Source: Mycobacterium persicum (GTDB lineage: Bacteria; Actinomycetota; Actinomycetes; Mycobacteriales; Mycobacteriaceae). From it: a stretch of DNA of 64,000 bases. The notes below the pieces were generated by a model. The model was not told where the DNA came from and ran no database searches. It saw only the letters and a program-made list of their open reading frames with translations. A program made the position numbers and the translations under genes. This document shows, one piece after another, positions 30,201 to 40,494 of the stretch. The stretch spans positions 1-64,000 of the forward strand of contig NZ_MVIF01000005.1 of NCBI RefSeq assembly GCF_002086675.1, in the 5' to 3' direction. How positions within the stretch are numbered: the first letter of the stretch is position 1; every line of letters starts with the position of its first letter.

Positions 30201-32420
30201 GTGGTGTCACTGAGCGACCGGCTGGTCTTCGTTCTGGGCGCTCCGTCGGCAAAGCCGCTCGACGACGAGTTCGGCATCAGGACGGTCGACGACCTGCTGC
30301 GCCACTACCCGCGTAGCTACGTCGAAGGCGGAACGAGGCGCGGCGCCGGCGACGAGCGGCCCGAAGCGGGTGAGCACATCACGATCGTCGACGTCATCAC
30401 CGAAACGATGACGTTTCCCATGAAGAAAACGCCGAAGCGCCAATGCCTGCGCATCACCCTCGGCACCGGCCGCGCCAAGGTGACCGCCACGTTCTTCAAC
30501 GCGGACTACATCAAGAAGGACCTCACCAAGAACACAAAGGTGATGCTGTCCGGGGAAGTCGGGTTCTTCAAGGGCGTCATGCAGCTCACCCACCCGGCGT
30601 TTCTGATCCTGGACTCGCCGGACGGAAAAAACCACGGCACCAGGTCACTGAAAAGCATCGCCGATGCCTCCAAGGCCATCAGCGGCGAACTGGCCATGGA
30701 AGAGTTCGAGCGTCGCTTCTTCCCGATCTATCCGGCCAGCACCAAAGTGCAGAGCTGGGACATTTTCAGGTGCGTCCGCCAGGTGCTCGAAGTCCTTGAC
30801 CCGGTGGATGATCCGCTGCCCGCTGAGCTGCGCGCCGCGCTCGACCTGGTCTCGGAGGACGAGGCACTGCGGGCCATTCACCTCGCCGAGAACGAGTCCG
30901 AACGCCAACGCGCCCGCGCGCGCCTGACCTTCGACGAAGCCGTCGGGCTGCAGTGGGCGCTGGTCGCCCGCCGGCACGGTGAGCTGTCGGAATCAGGGCC
31001 GCCGGCGCCGCCGCGCGCTGACGGGTTGGCGGCCGAGTTGCTGGGCCGGCTGCCCTTCGAGCTGACGGCGGGCCAGCGCGAGGTGCTCGCCGTCCTCTCC
31101 GAGGAGATCGCGGCGACCCGCCCGATGAACCGCTTACTGCAGGGTGAGGTCGGTTCGGGCAAGACCATCGTGGCGGTGCTGGCGATGCTGCAGATGGTCG
31201 ACGCGGGTTATCAGTGTGCACTGCTTGCGCCTACGGAAGTTCTTGCCGCACAACACTTACGGTCGATCCGCGATGTCCTGGGCCCGCTGGCAATGGCCGG
31301 CCAGCTGGGCGGGGCGGATACCGCCACCCGGGTGACGCTGCTGACCGGCTCGATGACCGCGGGGCAAAAAAAGCAAGTCCGGGCCGAGGTGGCCGGCGGC
31401 CAGGCCGGCATCATCGTCGGCACCCATGCGCTGCTGCAGGAAGCCGTGGAGTTTCACAACCTGGGCATGGTGGTGGTCGACGAACAACACCGGTTCGGTG
31501 TCGAGCAGCGAGATCAATTGCGCAGCAAGGCGCGTACCGGAATCACCCCGCATCTGCTGGTGATGACCGCCACGCCGATACCGCGCACGGTCGCGCTCAC
31601 CGTCTACGGCGACCTGGAAACCTCCACGCTGCGCGAACTTCCGCGGGGGCGCCAGCCGATCACCACCAACGTCATCTTCGTCAAGGACAAGCCCGCCTGG
31701 CTGGGCCGGGCCTGGCAACGCATCATCGAGGAGGTCGCGGCCGGCCGCCAGGCTTATGTGGTGGCGCCCCGCATCGACGAGAGCGATGAGCCGGAGAAAG
31801 AGCCCGCCGGCTCGAGACCTTCGGAGACCGCCGAGGGCCTGTACGCGCGATTGCGTTCCGGCGAGCTGGCCAACCTGCGATTGGGACTCATGCACGGGCG
31901 GTTGCCGAGCGACGAGAAGGACACCGCGATGGCGGCCTTTCGGGCCGGCCGGATCGATGTGTTGGTGTGTACCACCGTCATCGAGGTAGGTGTGGACGTC
32001 CCCAACGCCACGGTGATGCTGGTGATGGACGCCGACCGGTTCGGTATCAGCCAGTTGCACCAGTTGCGTGGCCGCATCGGGCGTGGCGCGCATCCGAGCC
32101 TGTGTCTGCTGGCCAGCTGGATGCCGCCGTCCTCACCGGCCGGTGAGCGGCTGCGCGCGGTCGCCGAGACCATGGACGGGTTCGCCCTGGCCGACCTCGA
32201 CCTCAAGGAGCGCAAGGAAGGAGACGTGCTGGGCCGCAACCAGTCCGGCAAGGCCATCACCCTGCGGCTGCTATCGCTGGCCGAGCACCGGGAGTACCTC
32301 GAGGCCGCCCGGGACTTCTGCGTCCGCGCGTACCAAGACCCCGACAAGCATCCCGGATTGCAGTCGCTGGCAGCGCGATTCACCGACACCGACCGCATCG
32401 AATACCTGGACAAATCATGA
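30201..32420 (+). CDS. recG: ATP-dependent DNA helicase RecG
   Basis: Branch-migrating helicase for stalled forks and Holliday junctions. The 739-residue protein has an N-terminal wedge/OB region (about 1-260). Its superfamily 2 motor has Walker A GEVGSGKT near residue 315, the DEQH box in VVDEQHRFGVEQRDQL near 426, TATPIPRTVALT and the C-terminal RGRIGRGAHPSLC. The RecG-specific tail includes LKERKEGDVLGRNQSG. GTG at 30201 follows the FakA-like stop by 2 bp, and its own TGA overlaps the next ATG (ATGA). Confidence 0.97.
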   Translation: MVSLSDRLVFVLGAPSAKPLDDEFGIRTVDDLLRHYPRSYVEGGTRRGAGDERPEAGEHITIVDVITETMTFPMKKTPKRQCLRITLGTGRAKVTATFFNADYIKKDLTKNTKVMLSGEVGFFKGVMQLTHPAFLILDSPDGKNHGTRSLKSIADASKAISGELAMEEFERRFFPIYPASTKVQSWDIFRCVRQVLEVLDPVDDPLPAELRAALDLVSEDEALRAIHLAENESERQRARARLTFDEAVGLQWALVARRHGELSESGPPAPPRADGLAAELLGRLPFELTAGQREVLAVLSEEIAATRPMNRLLQGEVGSGKTIVAVLAMLQMVDAGYQCALLAPTEVLAAQHLRSIRDVLGPLAMAGQLGGADTATRVTLLTGSMTAGQKKQVRAEVAGGQAGIIVGTHALLQEAVEFHNLGMVVVDEQHRFGVEQRDQLRSKARTGITPHLLVMTATPIPRTVALTVYGDLETSTLRELPRGRQPITTNVIFVKDKPAWLGRAWQRIIEEVAAGRQAYVVAPRIDESDEPEKEPAGSRPSETAEGLYARLRSGELANLRLGLMHGRLPSDEKDTAMAAFRAGRIDVLVCTTVIEVGVDVPNATVMLVMDADRFGISQLHQLRGRIGRGAHPSLCLLASWMPPSSPAGERLRAVAETMDGFALADLDLKERKEGDVLGRNQSGKAITLRLLSLAEHREYLEAARDFCVRAYQDPDKHPGLQSLAARFTDTDRIEYLDKS

Positions 32421-33130
32421 ACCGCAAGACGCTGCTGGGCCTGGCGGCGGCGGCGCTGCTGGCCTTGGTGGTCGCGTACCAGACACTGGACTCATCGGCG
32501 GCCAGGCACGCGGAGCAGTTCGCCGCGCGCGCTGACGTGCCGACGGTCCAACCCGGTACCGATGTGCTCGCCGGGGTCGCCGTGCTGCCGCAGCGCACCC
32601 ACCGTTACGACTATCGCAGGGCCGCGTTCGGCGACGCCTGGGACGACGACAACGACGCGCCTGGCGGGCACAACGGCTGCGACACCCGCGACGACATCCT
32701 CGACCGCGACCTGGTCGACAAGACCTATGTGCCGACCAAGCGGTGCCCGAATGCCGTGGCCACCGGCACCCTGCGCGACCCGTACACCAACACCACCATC
32801 GCCTTCCAGCGCGGCGCCAAGTTCGGCGAATCGGTGCAGATCGACCACATCGTTCCGCTGTCTTATGCGTGGGACATGGGCGCTTACGACTGGCCGGCTC
32901 CGGAGCGGCTGCGGTTCGCCAACGATCCGGCCAACTTGCTGGCGGTGCAGGGACAGGCCAATCAGGACAAAGGGGATTCTCCCCCGGCCCAGTGGATGCC
33001 GCCCAACTCCGCATTCGCCTGTCAGTACGCCATCCAGTTCATCGCGGTGCTGCGCGGCTACGCGCTGCCAGTAGACCAGGCGTCGGCCGGCGTCCTGCGC
33101 GACGCCGCGGCCACCTGCCCGACGGGTTAG
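32417..33130 (+). CDS. Membrane-anchored or secreted HNH-type protein, DUF1524 (Rv2972c-like)
   Basis: A 237-residue protein with an N-terminal hydrophobic segment (residues 6-24, LLGLAAAALLALVVAYQTL) that is either a signal peptide or an anchor. The body has the HNH-like DUF1524 core: QIDHIVPLSYAWDMGAYDW near residue 150, followed by ANDPANLLAVQGQANQDKGD. Cysteines near GHNGCDTRDD, TKRCPNA, FACQYA and ATCPTG would form disulfides outside the cell. The family is predicted to be a nuclease; substrate and role unknown. ATG overlaps recG's TGA. Confidence 0.85.
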   Translation: MNRKTLLGLAAAALLALVVAYQTLDSSAARHAEQFAARADVPTVQPGTDVLAGVAVLPQRTHRYDYRRAAFGDAWDDDNDAPGGHNGCDTRDDILDRDLVDKTYVPTKRCPNAVATGTLRDPYTNTTIAFQRGAKFGESVQIDHIVPLSYAWDMGAYDWPAPERLRFANDPANLLAVQGQANQDKGDSPPAQWMPPNSAFACQYAIQFIAVLRGYALPVDQASAGVLRDAAATCPTG

Positions 33131-33203
33131 CCGTGGCCGGCCGGATAACTCGGACCACAGCGACGAGCCGTCGTCAATTCACGGTCGGTAAGCGAGCCGG
33201 AGG

Positions 33204-34049
33204 TTACGTGCCGTTGTAGGTCAGCGGGTCTTCGCGAATGCGGGTGCCGTCGTTGAGCCCGTTGAGCGCATCCATGTGCTCGGCAGCCAATTCGAAATCG
33301 AACACGTCGAGGTCGCCGGCGATGTGCTCGGGCCGCGACGAGCGGAAGACGACCGCATTACCCAGTTGCAGATTCCAGCGCAGCAGCACCTGTGCGGGCG
33401 TCTTGCCGTATTCACCACCGATCGACGTCACGGTCGGGTTGTCCATCAGCCGGCCGAGAGCCAGCGGAGTGTAGGACTGGGTGACGACGTTGTGCTGCGC
33501 ATTCGATTTGCGCAGCTCGGCCTGGTTGAGCAGCGGGTGCAACTCGATCTGGTTGACCGCGGGTGTGACGAACGTGAGGTCGATGATGTTCGACACATGT
33601 TCCTCGGTGAAGTTGGACACCCCGATCGAACGGGCATGGCCTTCGCCGCGCGACTGGATCATGCCGCCGAAGGCATCCACGTACTTACCCACCGCGGGGG
33701 CCGGCCAATGAATCAGGTACAGGTCGACGTAATCCAGTCCGAGTCGCTCCAAGCTGGCTTTACAAGCCTCCTGCGACATGCTGAAACCGTGATCGGCGGT
33801 GGCCAGCTTGGTGGTGACGAACAACTCCGCGCGTGGAATACCGGACGAGGCGATCGCACGGCCAACGGCTGCCTCGTTGCCGTACGCCGCGGCGGTGTCG
33901 ATAAGCCGGCAGCCGACCTCTAACGCCGCCGACACCGCCCGTTCGGTTTCGTCCTCGGACAACTCCGCGACGCCGAGGCCGAGAACCGGCATCGTGTTCT
34001 CGTCGTTTAGAGCTATTGAGGGAATCATGGCGCCCGACTCGCCGGTCAA
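33204..34049 (-). CDS. Aldo/keto reductase, AKR5-type (Rv2971-like)
   Basis: A 281-residue NADPH-dependent reductase with the full catalytic tetrad: Asp51, Tyr56, Lys81 and His114 ([24 protein letters not shown]). The TIM-barrel ending is [20 protein letters not shown]. The presumed ortholog is the essential M. tuberculosis enzyme reported to reduce dicarbonyls. The start is TTG at 34049, chosen because the sequence MTGESGA is, to my memory, conserved; an ATG at 34028 is the alternative. A broken second copy lies just upstream. Confidence 0.93.
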   Translation of the reverse strand: MTGESGAMIPSIALNDENTMPVLGLGVAELSEDETERAVSAALEVGCRLIDTAAAYGNEAAVGRAIASSGIPRAELFVTTKLATADHGFSMSQEACKASLERLGLDYVDLYLIHWPAPAVGKYVDAFGGMIQSRGEGHARSIGVSNFTEEHVSNIIDLTFVTPAVNQIELHPLLNQAELRKSNAQHNVVTQSYTPLALGRLMDNPTVTSIGGEYGKTPAQVLLRWNLQLGNAVVFRSSRPEHIAGDLDVFDFELAAEHMDALNGLNDGTRIREDPLTYNGT

Positions 34050-34055
34050 TGCATC

Positions 34056-34255
34056 TCACCTGCCTGTGAAATTGAAGGTTCTCGGATCAGGGCCAAGCCG
34101 GGTTACGCCATCGGCGACGAGCTCGAGGCCATGGCGCCGCTGGGTCGAGGCGCTGAGCTCGAAGTCGAACACGTCGAAGTTGCTCGCTATCCGTATTGGG
34201 TCACCCACTTGGGGATCACGATATTACCGAGTTGAATCGGCAGGCGCAGGGTCGC
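34056..34255 (-). pseudogene. Decayed second aldo/keto reductase (C-terminal remnant)
   Basis: On the minus strand, translation from about 34255 to 34056 gives the last 60 or so residues of an aldo/keto reductase. One frame reads PIQLGNIVIPK, another reads RIASNFDVFDFELSA and ends in GPDPRTFNFTG before TGA at 34058-34056. A frameshift lies between these parts near 34200, and no N-terminal two-thirds remains. The sequence matches the C-terminus of the intact neighbour at several points (NFDVFDFELSA against [11 protein letters not shown]). I recall two tandem aldo/keto reductases here in M. smegmatis, so this is probably a lost ortholog of the second. Confidence 0.8.
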
Positions 34256-34339
34256 CATCGCGCACGGCAAAGTGGCTCGCGCCCGGCGGGACCGCCGCCA
34301 TGGTCATTCTCGCCGCCTGGCGGGGGAGAGAATAAACGC

Positions 34340-34498
34340 CTCCCCCGAAAGTGGGCGAAATCGCGAAAGCGGTTCCGGTGGAGCCCCGGTAAGTCCTTCC
34401 ACCACTCGGAAGGCACGAGACAATGAAGCAGGAAGCACTCCAACAGCGGCGTAGCCGCTCGGGAATCCCCGGCATTCATGCCGGGGAGCACGTCAAAT
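34340..34498 (+). ncRNA. Orphan IS605/IS607 TnpB-type omega-RNA right end
   Basis: The segment resembles the 3' end of TnpB transposon units in actinobacteria. A region AAATCGCGAAAGCGGTTCCG near 34360 is followed by GGTGGAGCC, then ACAATGAAGCAGGAAGC, then two hairpins. These are AGCGGC-GTA-GCCGCT at 34445-34459 and CCCCGGCA-TTCA-TGCCGGGG at 34467-34486. The typical end GGAGCACGTCAA closes at 34496. No intact tnpB or tnpA is present. In complete systems the omega-RNA guide is the sequence just after this end; here that is the lipN ribosome site and start codon. Identification rests on remembered consensus; function in this location is inference. Confidence 0.65.
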
Positions 34499-34509
34499 AG
34501 GAGAAACCC

Positions 34510-35628
34510 ATGACCAGAAGTCTGCCCGGCACGCCGGACCTTCAATCCGAGGTGACCTGCGTACCGATGCGGTGGAGGCGTCGCATCCAGAGCACCGTCA
34601 CCGGTGCGGGCGTCAAAGTCATCCCGTGGATTCCGGGGCCGGCCAAGCGGCTTCTCACGCGCGGTCGTTCCGTCGTGATCGACGGCAACACCCTTGATCC
34701 CACGCTGCAGCTGATGCTGTCGGGCATGCGGGCCGTCGGCCTCGACGGCCTGGTGATCGACGACGACCCCGACGCCTCGCGTGCCAACATGCGTGAGGCG
34801 ATGCTGGGATTCGGCGGTCCGCAGATTCACGTGGAGGTCGACGAACTCACGCTGCCCGGGCCGGCCGGGGACATCCCGGCACGGCACTATCGCGCGCCCG
34901 GCGGAGTCGCCGCACCGCTGCTGGTCTTCTATCACGGCGGCGGCTGGGTGATCGGCGACCTGGACACCCACGACGCGGTGTGCCGCTTGACGTGCCGCGA
35001 TGCCGGGATCCACGTACTGTCGATCGACTACCGGCTGGCTCCGGAGCATCACGCACCGGCCGGGATCGACGACGCGTTTGCGGCCTTCACCTGGGCCTAC
35101 GAGCACGCCGGCGAGCTCGGTGCCGTCCCCGGGCAGATTGCGGTGGGCGGCGACAGCGCGGGCGGCAACCTGGCGGCCGTCGTGTGTCAACTGGCCAAAG
35201 ACAGCGGAGGCCCGGCTCCGGTGTTGCAGTGGCTGATCTATCCGCGCACCGACTTCACCGCGCAGACCCGCTCACTGGGCCTGTTCGCCCGTGGCTTCTT
35301 GCTGACCAAACGAGATATCGACTGGTTCCAAGCCAATTACCTGCGCGGCTCGGGGATCGACCCCACCGATCCGCGGGTGTCGCCGATGCGGGCCGAGTCG
35401 CTGTCAGGTCTGCCGCCGGCACTGATCGTGGTCGCCGGATTCGACCCGCTGCGCGATGAGGGCGAACAGTACGCGTCGGCGTTGCGGGCCGCCGGGACCG
35501 CGGTGGATCTGCGTTGCGAGGGTTCGCTGACGCACGGCTTCCTCAATCTGTTTCCGCTCGGCGGTGCCAGTGCCACCGCGACGAGCGAGCTGATTTCGGC
35601 GTTGCGTGCGCACCTGAGCCGGGTCTGA
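34510..35628 (+). CDS. lipN: Alpha/beta-hydrolase esterase/lipase LipN
   Basis: A 372-residue hormone-sensitive-lipase-family esterase, active on short-chain esters. The oxyanion motif HGGGW is at residues 142-146, the nucleophile Ser216 lies in GGDSAGGN, the acid is in AGFDPLRDEG and the His in SLTHGFLN. The N-terminal 100 residues form the cap-like region. ATG at 34510 with AGGAGAAA upstream. It lies downstream of an orphan omega-RNA-like end, and the DsbA-like gene follows 76 bp later. Confidence 0.93.
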   Translation: MTRSLPGTPDLQSEVTCVPMRWRRRIQSTVTGAGVKVIPWIPGPAKRLLTRGRSVVIDGNTLDPTLQLMLSGMRAVGLDGLVIDDDPDASRANMREAMLGFGGPQIHVEVDELTLPGPAGDIPARHYRAPGGVAAPLLVFYHGGGWVIGDLDTHDAVCRLTCRDAGIHVLSIDYRLAPEHHAPAGIDDAFAAFTWAYEHAGELGAVPGQIAVGGDSAGGNLAAVVCQLAKDSGGPAPVLQWLIYPRTDFTAQTRSLGLFARGFLLTKRDIDWFQANYLRGSGIDPTDPRVSPMRAESLSGLPPALIVVAGFDPLRDEGEQYASALRAAGTAVDLRCEGSLTHGFLNLFPLGGASATATSELISALRAHLSRV

Positions 35629-35704
35629 GCCCTATCCGGACGGCCGCCGGTACTCTAGAGGCGCCAGCAGCGCAGGCTATTCACCAAGTGAGGATCGCGA
35701 ACCC

Positions 35705-36466
35705 GTGGCCGAAAAAAACAAACGCCCTCCGCGGATCGATCTGAAGTCGCCCGACGGCAAATTCGGCCGGCTGATGCAGATCGGTGGCACCGCGCTGGTT
35801 GTGCTCTTCGCCGTTGTGCTGGTGTTCTACATCGTCACCTCGCACGACAAGAAAGGCGGCGGTGCCACGGCCGCTGCGGTCCGGGTGACGTCCAGCAAGC
35901 TGGTCACCCAGCCCGGAACCAGCAACCCCAAGGCCGTGGTGTCGTTCTACGAGGATTTCCTGTGTCCGGCGTGCGGGAACTTCGAACGCGGATTCGGGCC
36001 GACCGTATCCAGGCTCATTGACATCGGCGCAATCGCGGCCGATTACACCATGGTGGATATCCTTTCCAGCCCGCGCAACGACAATTATTCGGCGCGCGCG
36101 GCGGCCGCGGCGTACTGCGTCGCCGATGAGTCCATCGATGCGTTCCGCCGGTTCCACACCGCGTTGTTCAGCAAAGACATCCAGCCGTCCGAAGTCGGCA
36201 AGACCTTTCCCGACAACGCAAAGCTGATCGAACTCGCCCGCGAAGCCGGTGTCGTCGGCAAGGTGCCCGACTGCATCAACAGCGGAAAGTACCTCTCCAA
36301 GGTCGACGGGCTGGCGGCGGCCGCGAACATCCACGCGACGCCGACCGTCAAGATCAACGGCACCGAATACGAATGGTCGACGCCGGAGGCGCTGGTGGCC
36401 AAGATCAAAGAGATCGTCGGCGACATTCCGGGCATGGACACGGCGGCAACCGCCCCGGCAGCTTGA
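35705..36466 (+). CDS. dsbA: DsbA-like thiol oxidoreductase (Rv2969c-like)
   Basis: Introduces disulfides into exported proteins. The 253-residue protein has an N-terminal membrane anchor (about residues 28-46) and a thioredoxin fold with the active site C87-P-A-C90 (FLCPACGNF). The cis-Pro loop is HATPTVKING, and an extra cysteine pair (AAAYCVADES and VPDCINSG) fits the structural disulfide reported for Rv2969c. GTG start at 35705. The VKOR homolog that reoxidises DsbA begins 5 bp after its stop. Confidence 0.93.
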   Translation: MAEKNKRPPRIDLKSPDGKFGRLMQIGGTALVVLFAVVLVFYIVTSHDKKGGGATAAAVRVTSSKLVTQPGTSNPKAVVSFYEDFLCPACGNFERGFGPTVSRLIDIGAIAADYTMVDILSSPRNDNYSARAAAAAYCVADESIDAFRRFHTALFSKDIQPSEVGKTFPDNAKLIELAREAGVVGKVPDCINSGKYLSKVDGLAAAANIHATPTVKINGTEYEWSTPEALVAKIKEIVGDIPGMDTAATAPAA

Positions 36467-36471
36467 CCACG

Positions 36472-37098
36472 ATGGTCTCAGCCGAACCCGCCGATCTGCC
36501 TCCGGACCCAGCGGGCGGGGTGCAGGTACCCGCGCCCAGTGCGTGGTGGGTGCTGATCGCCGGCGCGTTCGGCCTGCTCGCTTCGATGACGCTGACGGTG
36601 GAGAAGATCAGGGTCCTGCTCGACCGGGATTACGTGCCGTCGTGCAACCTCAACCCGATCATGTCGTGCGGCTCGGTGATGGGCACCCCGCAGGCAACCC
36701 TGCTGGGCCTGCCCAACCCGGTGGTCGGCATCGTGGGGTTCACCGTGGTGGTGGTCACCGGTGTGCTGGCGGTGACGAAAGTGCCTCTGCCGCGCTGGTA
36801 TTGGACCGGGCTGACGGTGGGTGTCCTGGTCGGCACGGGGTTCGTGCACTGGCTGATCTTTCAGAGCCTTTACCGCATCGGGGCGTTGTGCCCGTACTGC
36901 ATGCTGGTCTGGGTCGTCACCATCACCCTGTTGGTGGTGGTGGCGTCGATCGCGTTTCGTCCGGTGCTCGAACAGCGCGACAGCGCCGTCGTGCGGGTGC
37001 TCTTCCAATGGCGATGGTCGATCGCTACGCTGTGGTTCACCGCGGTGTTCCTGCAGATCATGGTCCGTTTCTGGAATTATTGGTCGACACTGATCTGA
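36472..37098 (+). CDS. VKOR-family membrane oxidase of DsbA
   Basis: A 208-residue vitamin K epoxide reductase homolog that reoxidises DsbA using quinone and takes the place of DsbB. The N-terminal loop cysteines are C58 and C66 (VPSCNLNPIMSCGS); the catalytic pair is C140-P-Y-C143. Four to five hydrophobic helices are evident. The ATG at 36472 is supported by the conserved sequence AWWVLIAG that follows. The gene is coupled with dsbA and precedes the pyruvate carboxylase gene by 12 bp. Confidence 0.95.
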   Translation: MVSAEPADLPPDPAGGVQVPAPSAWWVLIAGAFGLLASMTLTVEKIRVLLDRDYVPSCNLNPIMSCGSVMGTPQATLLGLPNPVVGIVGFTVVVVTGVLAVTKVPLPRWYWTGLTVGVLVGTGFVHWLIFQSLYRIGALCPYCMLVWVVTITLLVVVASIAFRPVLEQRDSAVVRVLFQWRWSIATLWFTAVFLQIMVRFWNYWSTLI

Positions 37099-37110
37099 GA
37101 AGGGTCGAGC

Positions 37111-40100
37111 GTGATCGCCAAAGTGCTGGTGGCCAATCGCGGGGAGATTGCGATCCGGGCATTTCGCGCGGCCTACGAGCTCGGTATCGGCACGGTGGCC
37201 GTCTACGCCTACGAGGACCGCAATTCGCTGCATCGGTCCAAGGCGGACGAGTCCTACCAGATCGGCGAAATCGGGCATCCGGTGCGCGCCTACCTTTCGG
37301 TCGACCAGATCGTGGAAACCGCCCGCCGCGCCGGCGCTGATGCGATCTACCCCGGTTACGGGTTCTTGTCGGAGAACCCCGAGTTGGCCAGGGCATGTGC
37401 GGCCGCGGGCATCACCTTCGTCGGCCCCGGCGCCGAAGTGCTTGAGCTGACTGGAAATAAGTCCAGGGCCGTCGCCGCCGCCCGGGAAGCGGGACTGCCG
37501 GTGCTGACGTCGTCGGCGCCGTCGGACTCGGTCGACGAGTTGGTGTCGGCCGCCGCGAGCTTGCGGTTTCCGTTGTTCGTCAAGGCGGTTGCCGGAGGTG
37601 GCGGCCGCGGTATGCGCCGGGTCGGCGATAGCGCCGCGCTGCCAGAGGCGATCGAAGTCGCCAGTCGCGAGGCCGAATCGGCGTTCGGGGACCCGACGGT
37701 CTATCTCGAACAGGCGGTGTTGCGTCCCCGCCACATCGAAGTGCAGATCCTGGCGGATACCCGCGGCAACGTGATCCACCTCTACGAGCGGGACTGCAGT
37801 GTGCAGCGTCGCCATCAGAAGGTCATCGAACTGGCGCCCGCCCCGAACCTGCCCGCCGAGTTGCGGACGAAAATCTGCGCAGATGCCGTCGCGTTCGCCC
37901 GCCACATCGGCTACAGCGGCGCCGGAACGGTCGAGTTTCTGCTGGACCAAAGCGGGGATTACGTCTTCATCGAGATGAATCCGCGGATTCAGGTGGAACA
38001 CACCGTCACCGAGGAGATCACCGACGTGGACCTGGTCTCCAGCCAGCTGCGCATCGCCGCGGGGGAGACGCTCGACGACCTGGGTCTTGAGCAGCAGGCC
38101 ATCCAGCCGCACGGCGCGGCCCTGCAGTGCCGGATCACCACCGAGGATCCAGCCAACGGATTTAGGCCGGACACCGGCCGGATCAGCGCGCTGCGCGCTC
38201 CCGGCGGCGCCGGTATCCGGCTGGACGGCAGCACCAACCTCGGCGCCGAGATCAGCGCCCACTTCGATTCCATGCTGGTCAAGCTCACCTGCCGGGGCCG
38301 TGACTTCCCGACCGCGGTGAACCGGGCGCGCCGGGCCATGGCGGAGTTCCGGATTCGCGGGGTGTCGACGAACATCGGTTTCCTGCAAGCGGTTCTGGAT
38401 GATCCCGATTTCCAGGCCGGCCTCATCACGACGTCGTTCATCGACGAGCGGCCACAGCTGCTGACCGCGCGATCGTCGGCCGACCGGGGCACCAAGATTC
38501 TCAACTACCTGGCCGATGTCACCGTCAACAAACCGCATGGCACCCGGCCGTCGAAGGTGTACCCGCAGGACAAGCTGCCCGACGTCGACCTGGACACCCC
38601 GCCGCCGGCTGGCTCCAAGCAACGGCTGGCCGAATTGGGGCCCGAAGGTTTCGCGCGCTGGCTGCGGGAATCGGCGGCAGTCCGGTTGACCGACACGACA
38701 TTTCGTGACGCGCATCAGTCGCTGCTGGCCACCAGGGTGCGCACCAGCGGGTTGATGATGGTGGCGCCCTATCTGGCCCGCAGCATGCCGCAGCTGCTGT
38801 CGGTGGAGTGCTGGGGCGGTGCGACTTACGATGTGGCCCTTCGCTTTCTGAAAGAAGACCCGTGGGAGCGGCTGGCCGCGCTGCGCCAGGCGATCCCGAA
38901 CATCTGTCTGCAGATGCTGCTGCGGGGCCGCAATACCGTGGGCTACACCCCCTATCCGGAGGTGGTGACGTCGGCGTTCATCGACGAGGCCACCGCCACG
39001 GGCATCGACATCTTCCGGATCTTCGACGCGCTCAACAACCTCGAGTCGATGCGCCCGGCGATCGACGCCGTGCGCGAAACCGGTTCTGCGGTAGCCGAAG
39101 TCGCGATGTGCTACACCGGCGACCTGGCTGACCCCGGTGAGCGGCTGTACACGCTCGACTACTACCTGAGGCGGGCCGAGTCCATCGTCGAGGCCGGCGC
39201 CCACGTGCTGGCCATCAAGGACATGGCGGGGCTGTTGCGGGCCCCGGCTGCCCGAAAGCTGGTCACCGCGTTGCGAAGTCGCTTCGACCTGCCGGTGCAC
39301 GTGCATACCCACGACACTCCCGGCGGTCAGCTGGCCAGCTATGTCGCCGCCTGGCACGCCGGGGCCGACGCCGTCGACGGAGCCGCTGCGCCGCTGGCGG
39401 GCACCACCAGCCAACCCGCGCTGAGTTCGATCGTGGCCGCCGCCGCACACACCGACTACGACACCGGTTTGTCGCTTGCCGCGGTCTGCGCTCTGGAGCC
39501 CTTTTGGGAAGCGCTGCGAAAAGTGTATGCGCCCTTTGAATCCGGCCTTCCCGGGCCGACGGGGCGGGTCTACCGCCACGAGATCCCGGGCGGTCAGCTG
39601 TCGAATCTGCGCCAGCAGGCGATCGCCCTGGGTCTGGGGGACCGGTTCGAGGAGGTCGAGGAGGCGTACGCCGGCGCCGACCGAATTTTGGGCCGGCTGA
39701 TCAAGGTCACCCCGTCGTCGAAGGTCGTCGGTGATCTGGCCCTTGCCCTGGTCGGTGCCGGGGTAAGCGCCGACGAATTCGCCTCCGATCCGGCACGATT
39801 CGATGTCCCGGATTCAGTGTTGGGATTCCTGCGGGGTGAGTTGGGCGATCCGCCCGGTGGGTGGCCCGAGCCGTTGCGCAGCACGGCGCTGGCCGGCCGG
39901 GCGCCGGCCAAACCCGCCGGACAACTGACGGGCGACGACGAGGCGGCTCTGGCGGTGCCGGGACCCAAACGGCAGGCCGTGTTGAATCGGTTGCTTTTCC
40001 CCGGTCCCACAAGGGAATTCGAGGAACACCGGGAGACGTACGGGGACACCTCGCAGTTGTCGGCCAACCAGTTCTTCTATGGGTTGCGGCAGGGCGAAGA

Positions 40101-40494
40101 GCACCGGGTGAAGCTGGAACGCGGTGTGGAACTGTTGATCGGTCTGGAGGCGATCTCCGAGCCCGACGAACGCGGTATGCGAACGGTGATGTGCATTATC
40201 AACGGCCAATTGCGGCCGGTGCTGGTGCGCGACCGCAGCATTGCCAGCGCGGTCCCGGCCGCCGAGAAGGCCGACCGCGGAAATCCGACCCATATCGCCG
40301 CGCCGTTCGCCGGGGTTGTCACCGTCGCCGTGTCCGCCGGCGACCAGGTCACGGCCGGCCAGACCGTCGCCACCATCGAGGCGATGAAGATGGAGGCCCC
40401 GATCACCGCCCCCAACGACGGCACCGTGCAGCGGGTGGCGGTCTCGGATACCGCTCAGGTCGAGGGCGGAGACCTGCTGGCGGTGGTGAGCTGA
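37111..40494 (+). CDS. pca: Pyruvate carboxylase
   Basis: Biotin-dependent carboxylation of pyruvate to oxaloacetate. The 1127-residue single polypeptide has a biotin carboxylase domain first ([14 protein letters not shown] for [18 protein letters not shown]). The carboxyltransferase domain lies about 520-800 ([33 protein letters not shown]). A biotinyl domain ends the protein with EAMKMEA and the modified lysine at 1093. GTG start at 37111. The terminal TGA overlaps the CTG that begins the rsmD-type homology (CTGA), coupling the two. Confidence 0.97.
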   Translation: MIAKVLVANRGEIAIRAFRAAYELGIGTVAVYAYEDRNSLHRSKADESYQIGEIGHPVRAYLSVDQIVETARRAGADAIYPGYGFLSENPELARACAAAGITFVGPGAEVLELTGNKSRAVAAAREAGLPVLTSSAPSDSVDELVSAAASLRFPLFVKAVAGGGGRGMRRVGDSAALPEAIEVASREAESAFGDPTVYLEQAVLRPRHIEVQILADTRGNVIHLYERDCSVQRRHQKVIELAPAPNLPAELRTKICADAVAFARHIGYSGAGTVEFLLDQSGDYVFIEMNPRIQVEHTVTEEITDVDLVSSQLRIAAGETLDDLGLEQQAIQPHGAALQCRITTEDPANGFRPDTGRISALRAPGGAGIRLDGSTNLGAEISAHFDSMLVKLTCRGRDFPTAVNRARRAMAEFRIRGVSTNIGFLQAVLDDPDFQAGLITTSFIDERPQLLTARSSADRGTKILNYLADVTVNKPHGTRPSKVYPQDKLPDVDLDTPPPAGSKQRLAELGPEGFARWLRESAAVRLTDTTFRDAHQSLLATRVRTSGLMMVAPYLARSMPQLLSVECWGGATYDVALRFLKEDPWERLAALRQAIPNICLQMLLRGRNTVGYTPYPEVVTSAFIDEATATGIDIFRIFDALNNLESMRPAIDAVRETGSAVAEVAMCYTGDLADPGERLYTLDYYLRRAESIVEAGAHVLAIKDMAGLLRAPAARKLVTALRSRFDLPVHVHTHDTPGGQLASYVAAWHAGADAVDGAAAPLAGTTSQPALSSIVAAAAHTDYDTGLSLAAVCALEPFWEALRKVYAPFESGLPGPTGRVYRHEIPGGQLSNLRQQAIALGLGDRFEEVEEAYAGADRILGRLIKVTPSSKVVGDLALALVGAGVSADEFASDPARFDVPDSVLGFLRGELGDPPGGWPEPLRSTALAGRAPAKPAGQLTGDDEAALAVPGPKRQAVLNRLLFPGPTREFEEHRETYGDTSQLSANQFFYGLRQGEEHRVKLERGVELLIGLEAISEPDERGMRTVMCIINGQLRPVLVRDRSIASAVPAAEKADRGNPTHIAAPFAGVVTVAVSAGDQVTAGQTVATIEAMKMEAPITAPNDGTVQRVAVSDTAQVEGGDLLAVVS

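Noticed and set aside
28369-30252. Minus-strand 627-codon frame over the FakA-like gene
   Set aside because: Antisense shadow with low-complexity Arg/His composition; the plus-strand protein has clear motifs.
34196-34426. Possible C-terminal piece of TnpB
   Set aside because: The 34196-34426 frame ends in GTRQ before the omega-RNA-like hairpins, but most of it is aldo/keto reductase remnant in antisense; no TnpB catalytic residues seen.
36478-39579. A 1033-codon open frame on the minus strand over pca and dsb genes
   Set aside because: No recognisable domain; it mirrors the codon pattern of pca, whose domains are complete.
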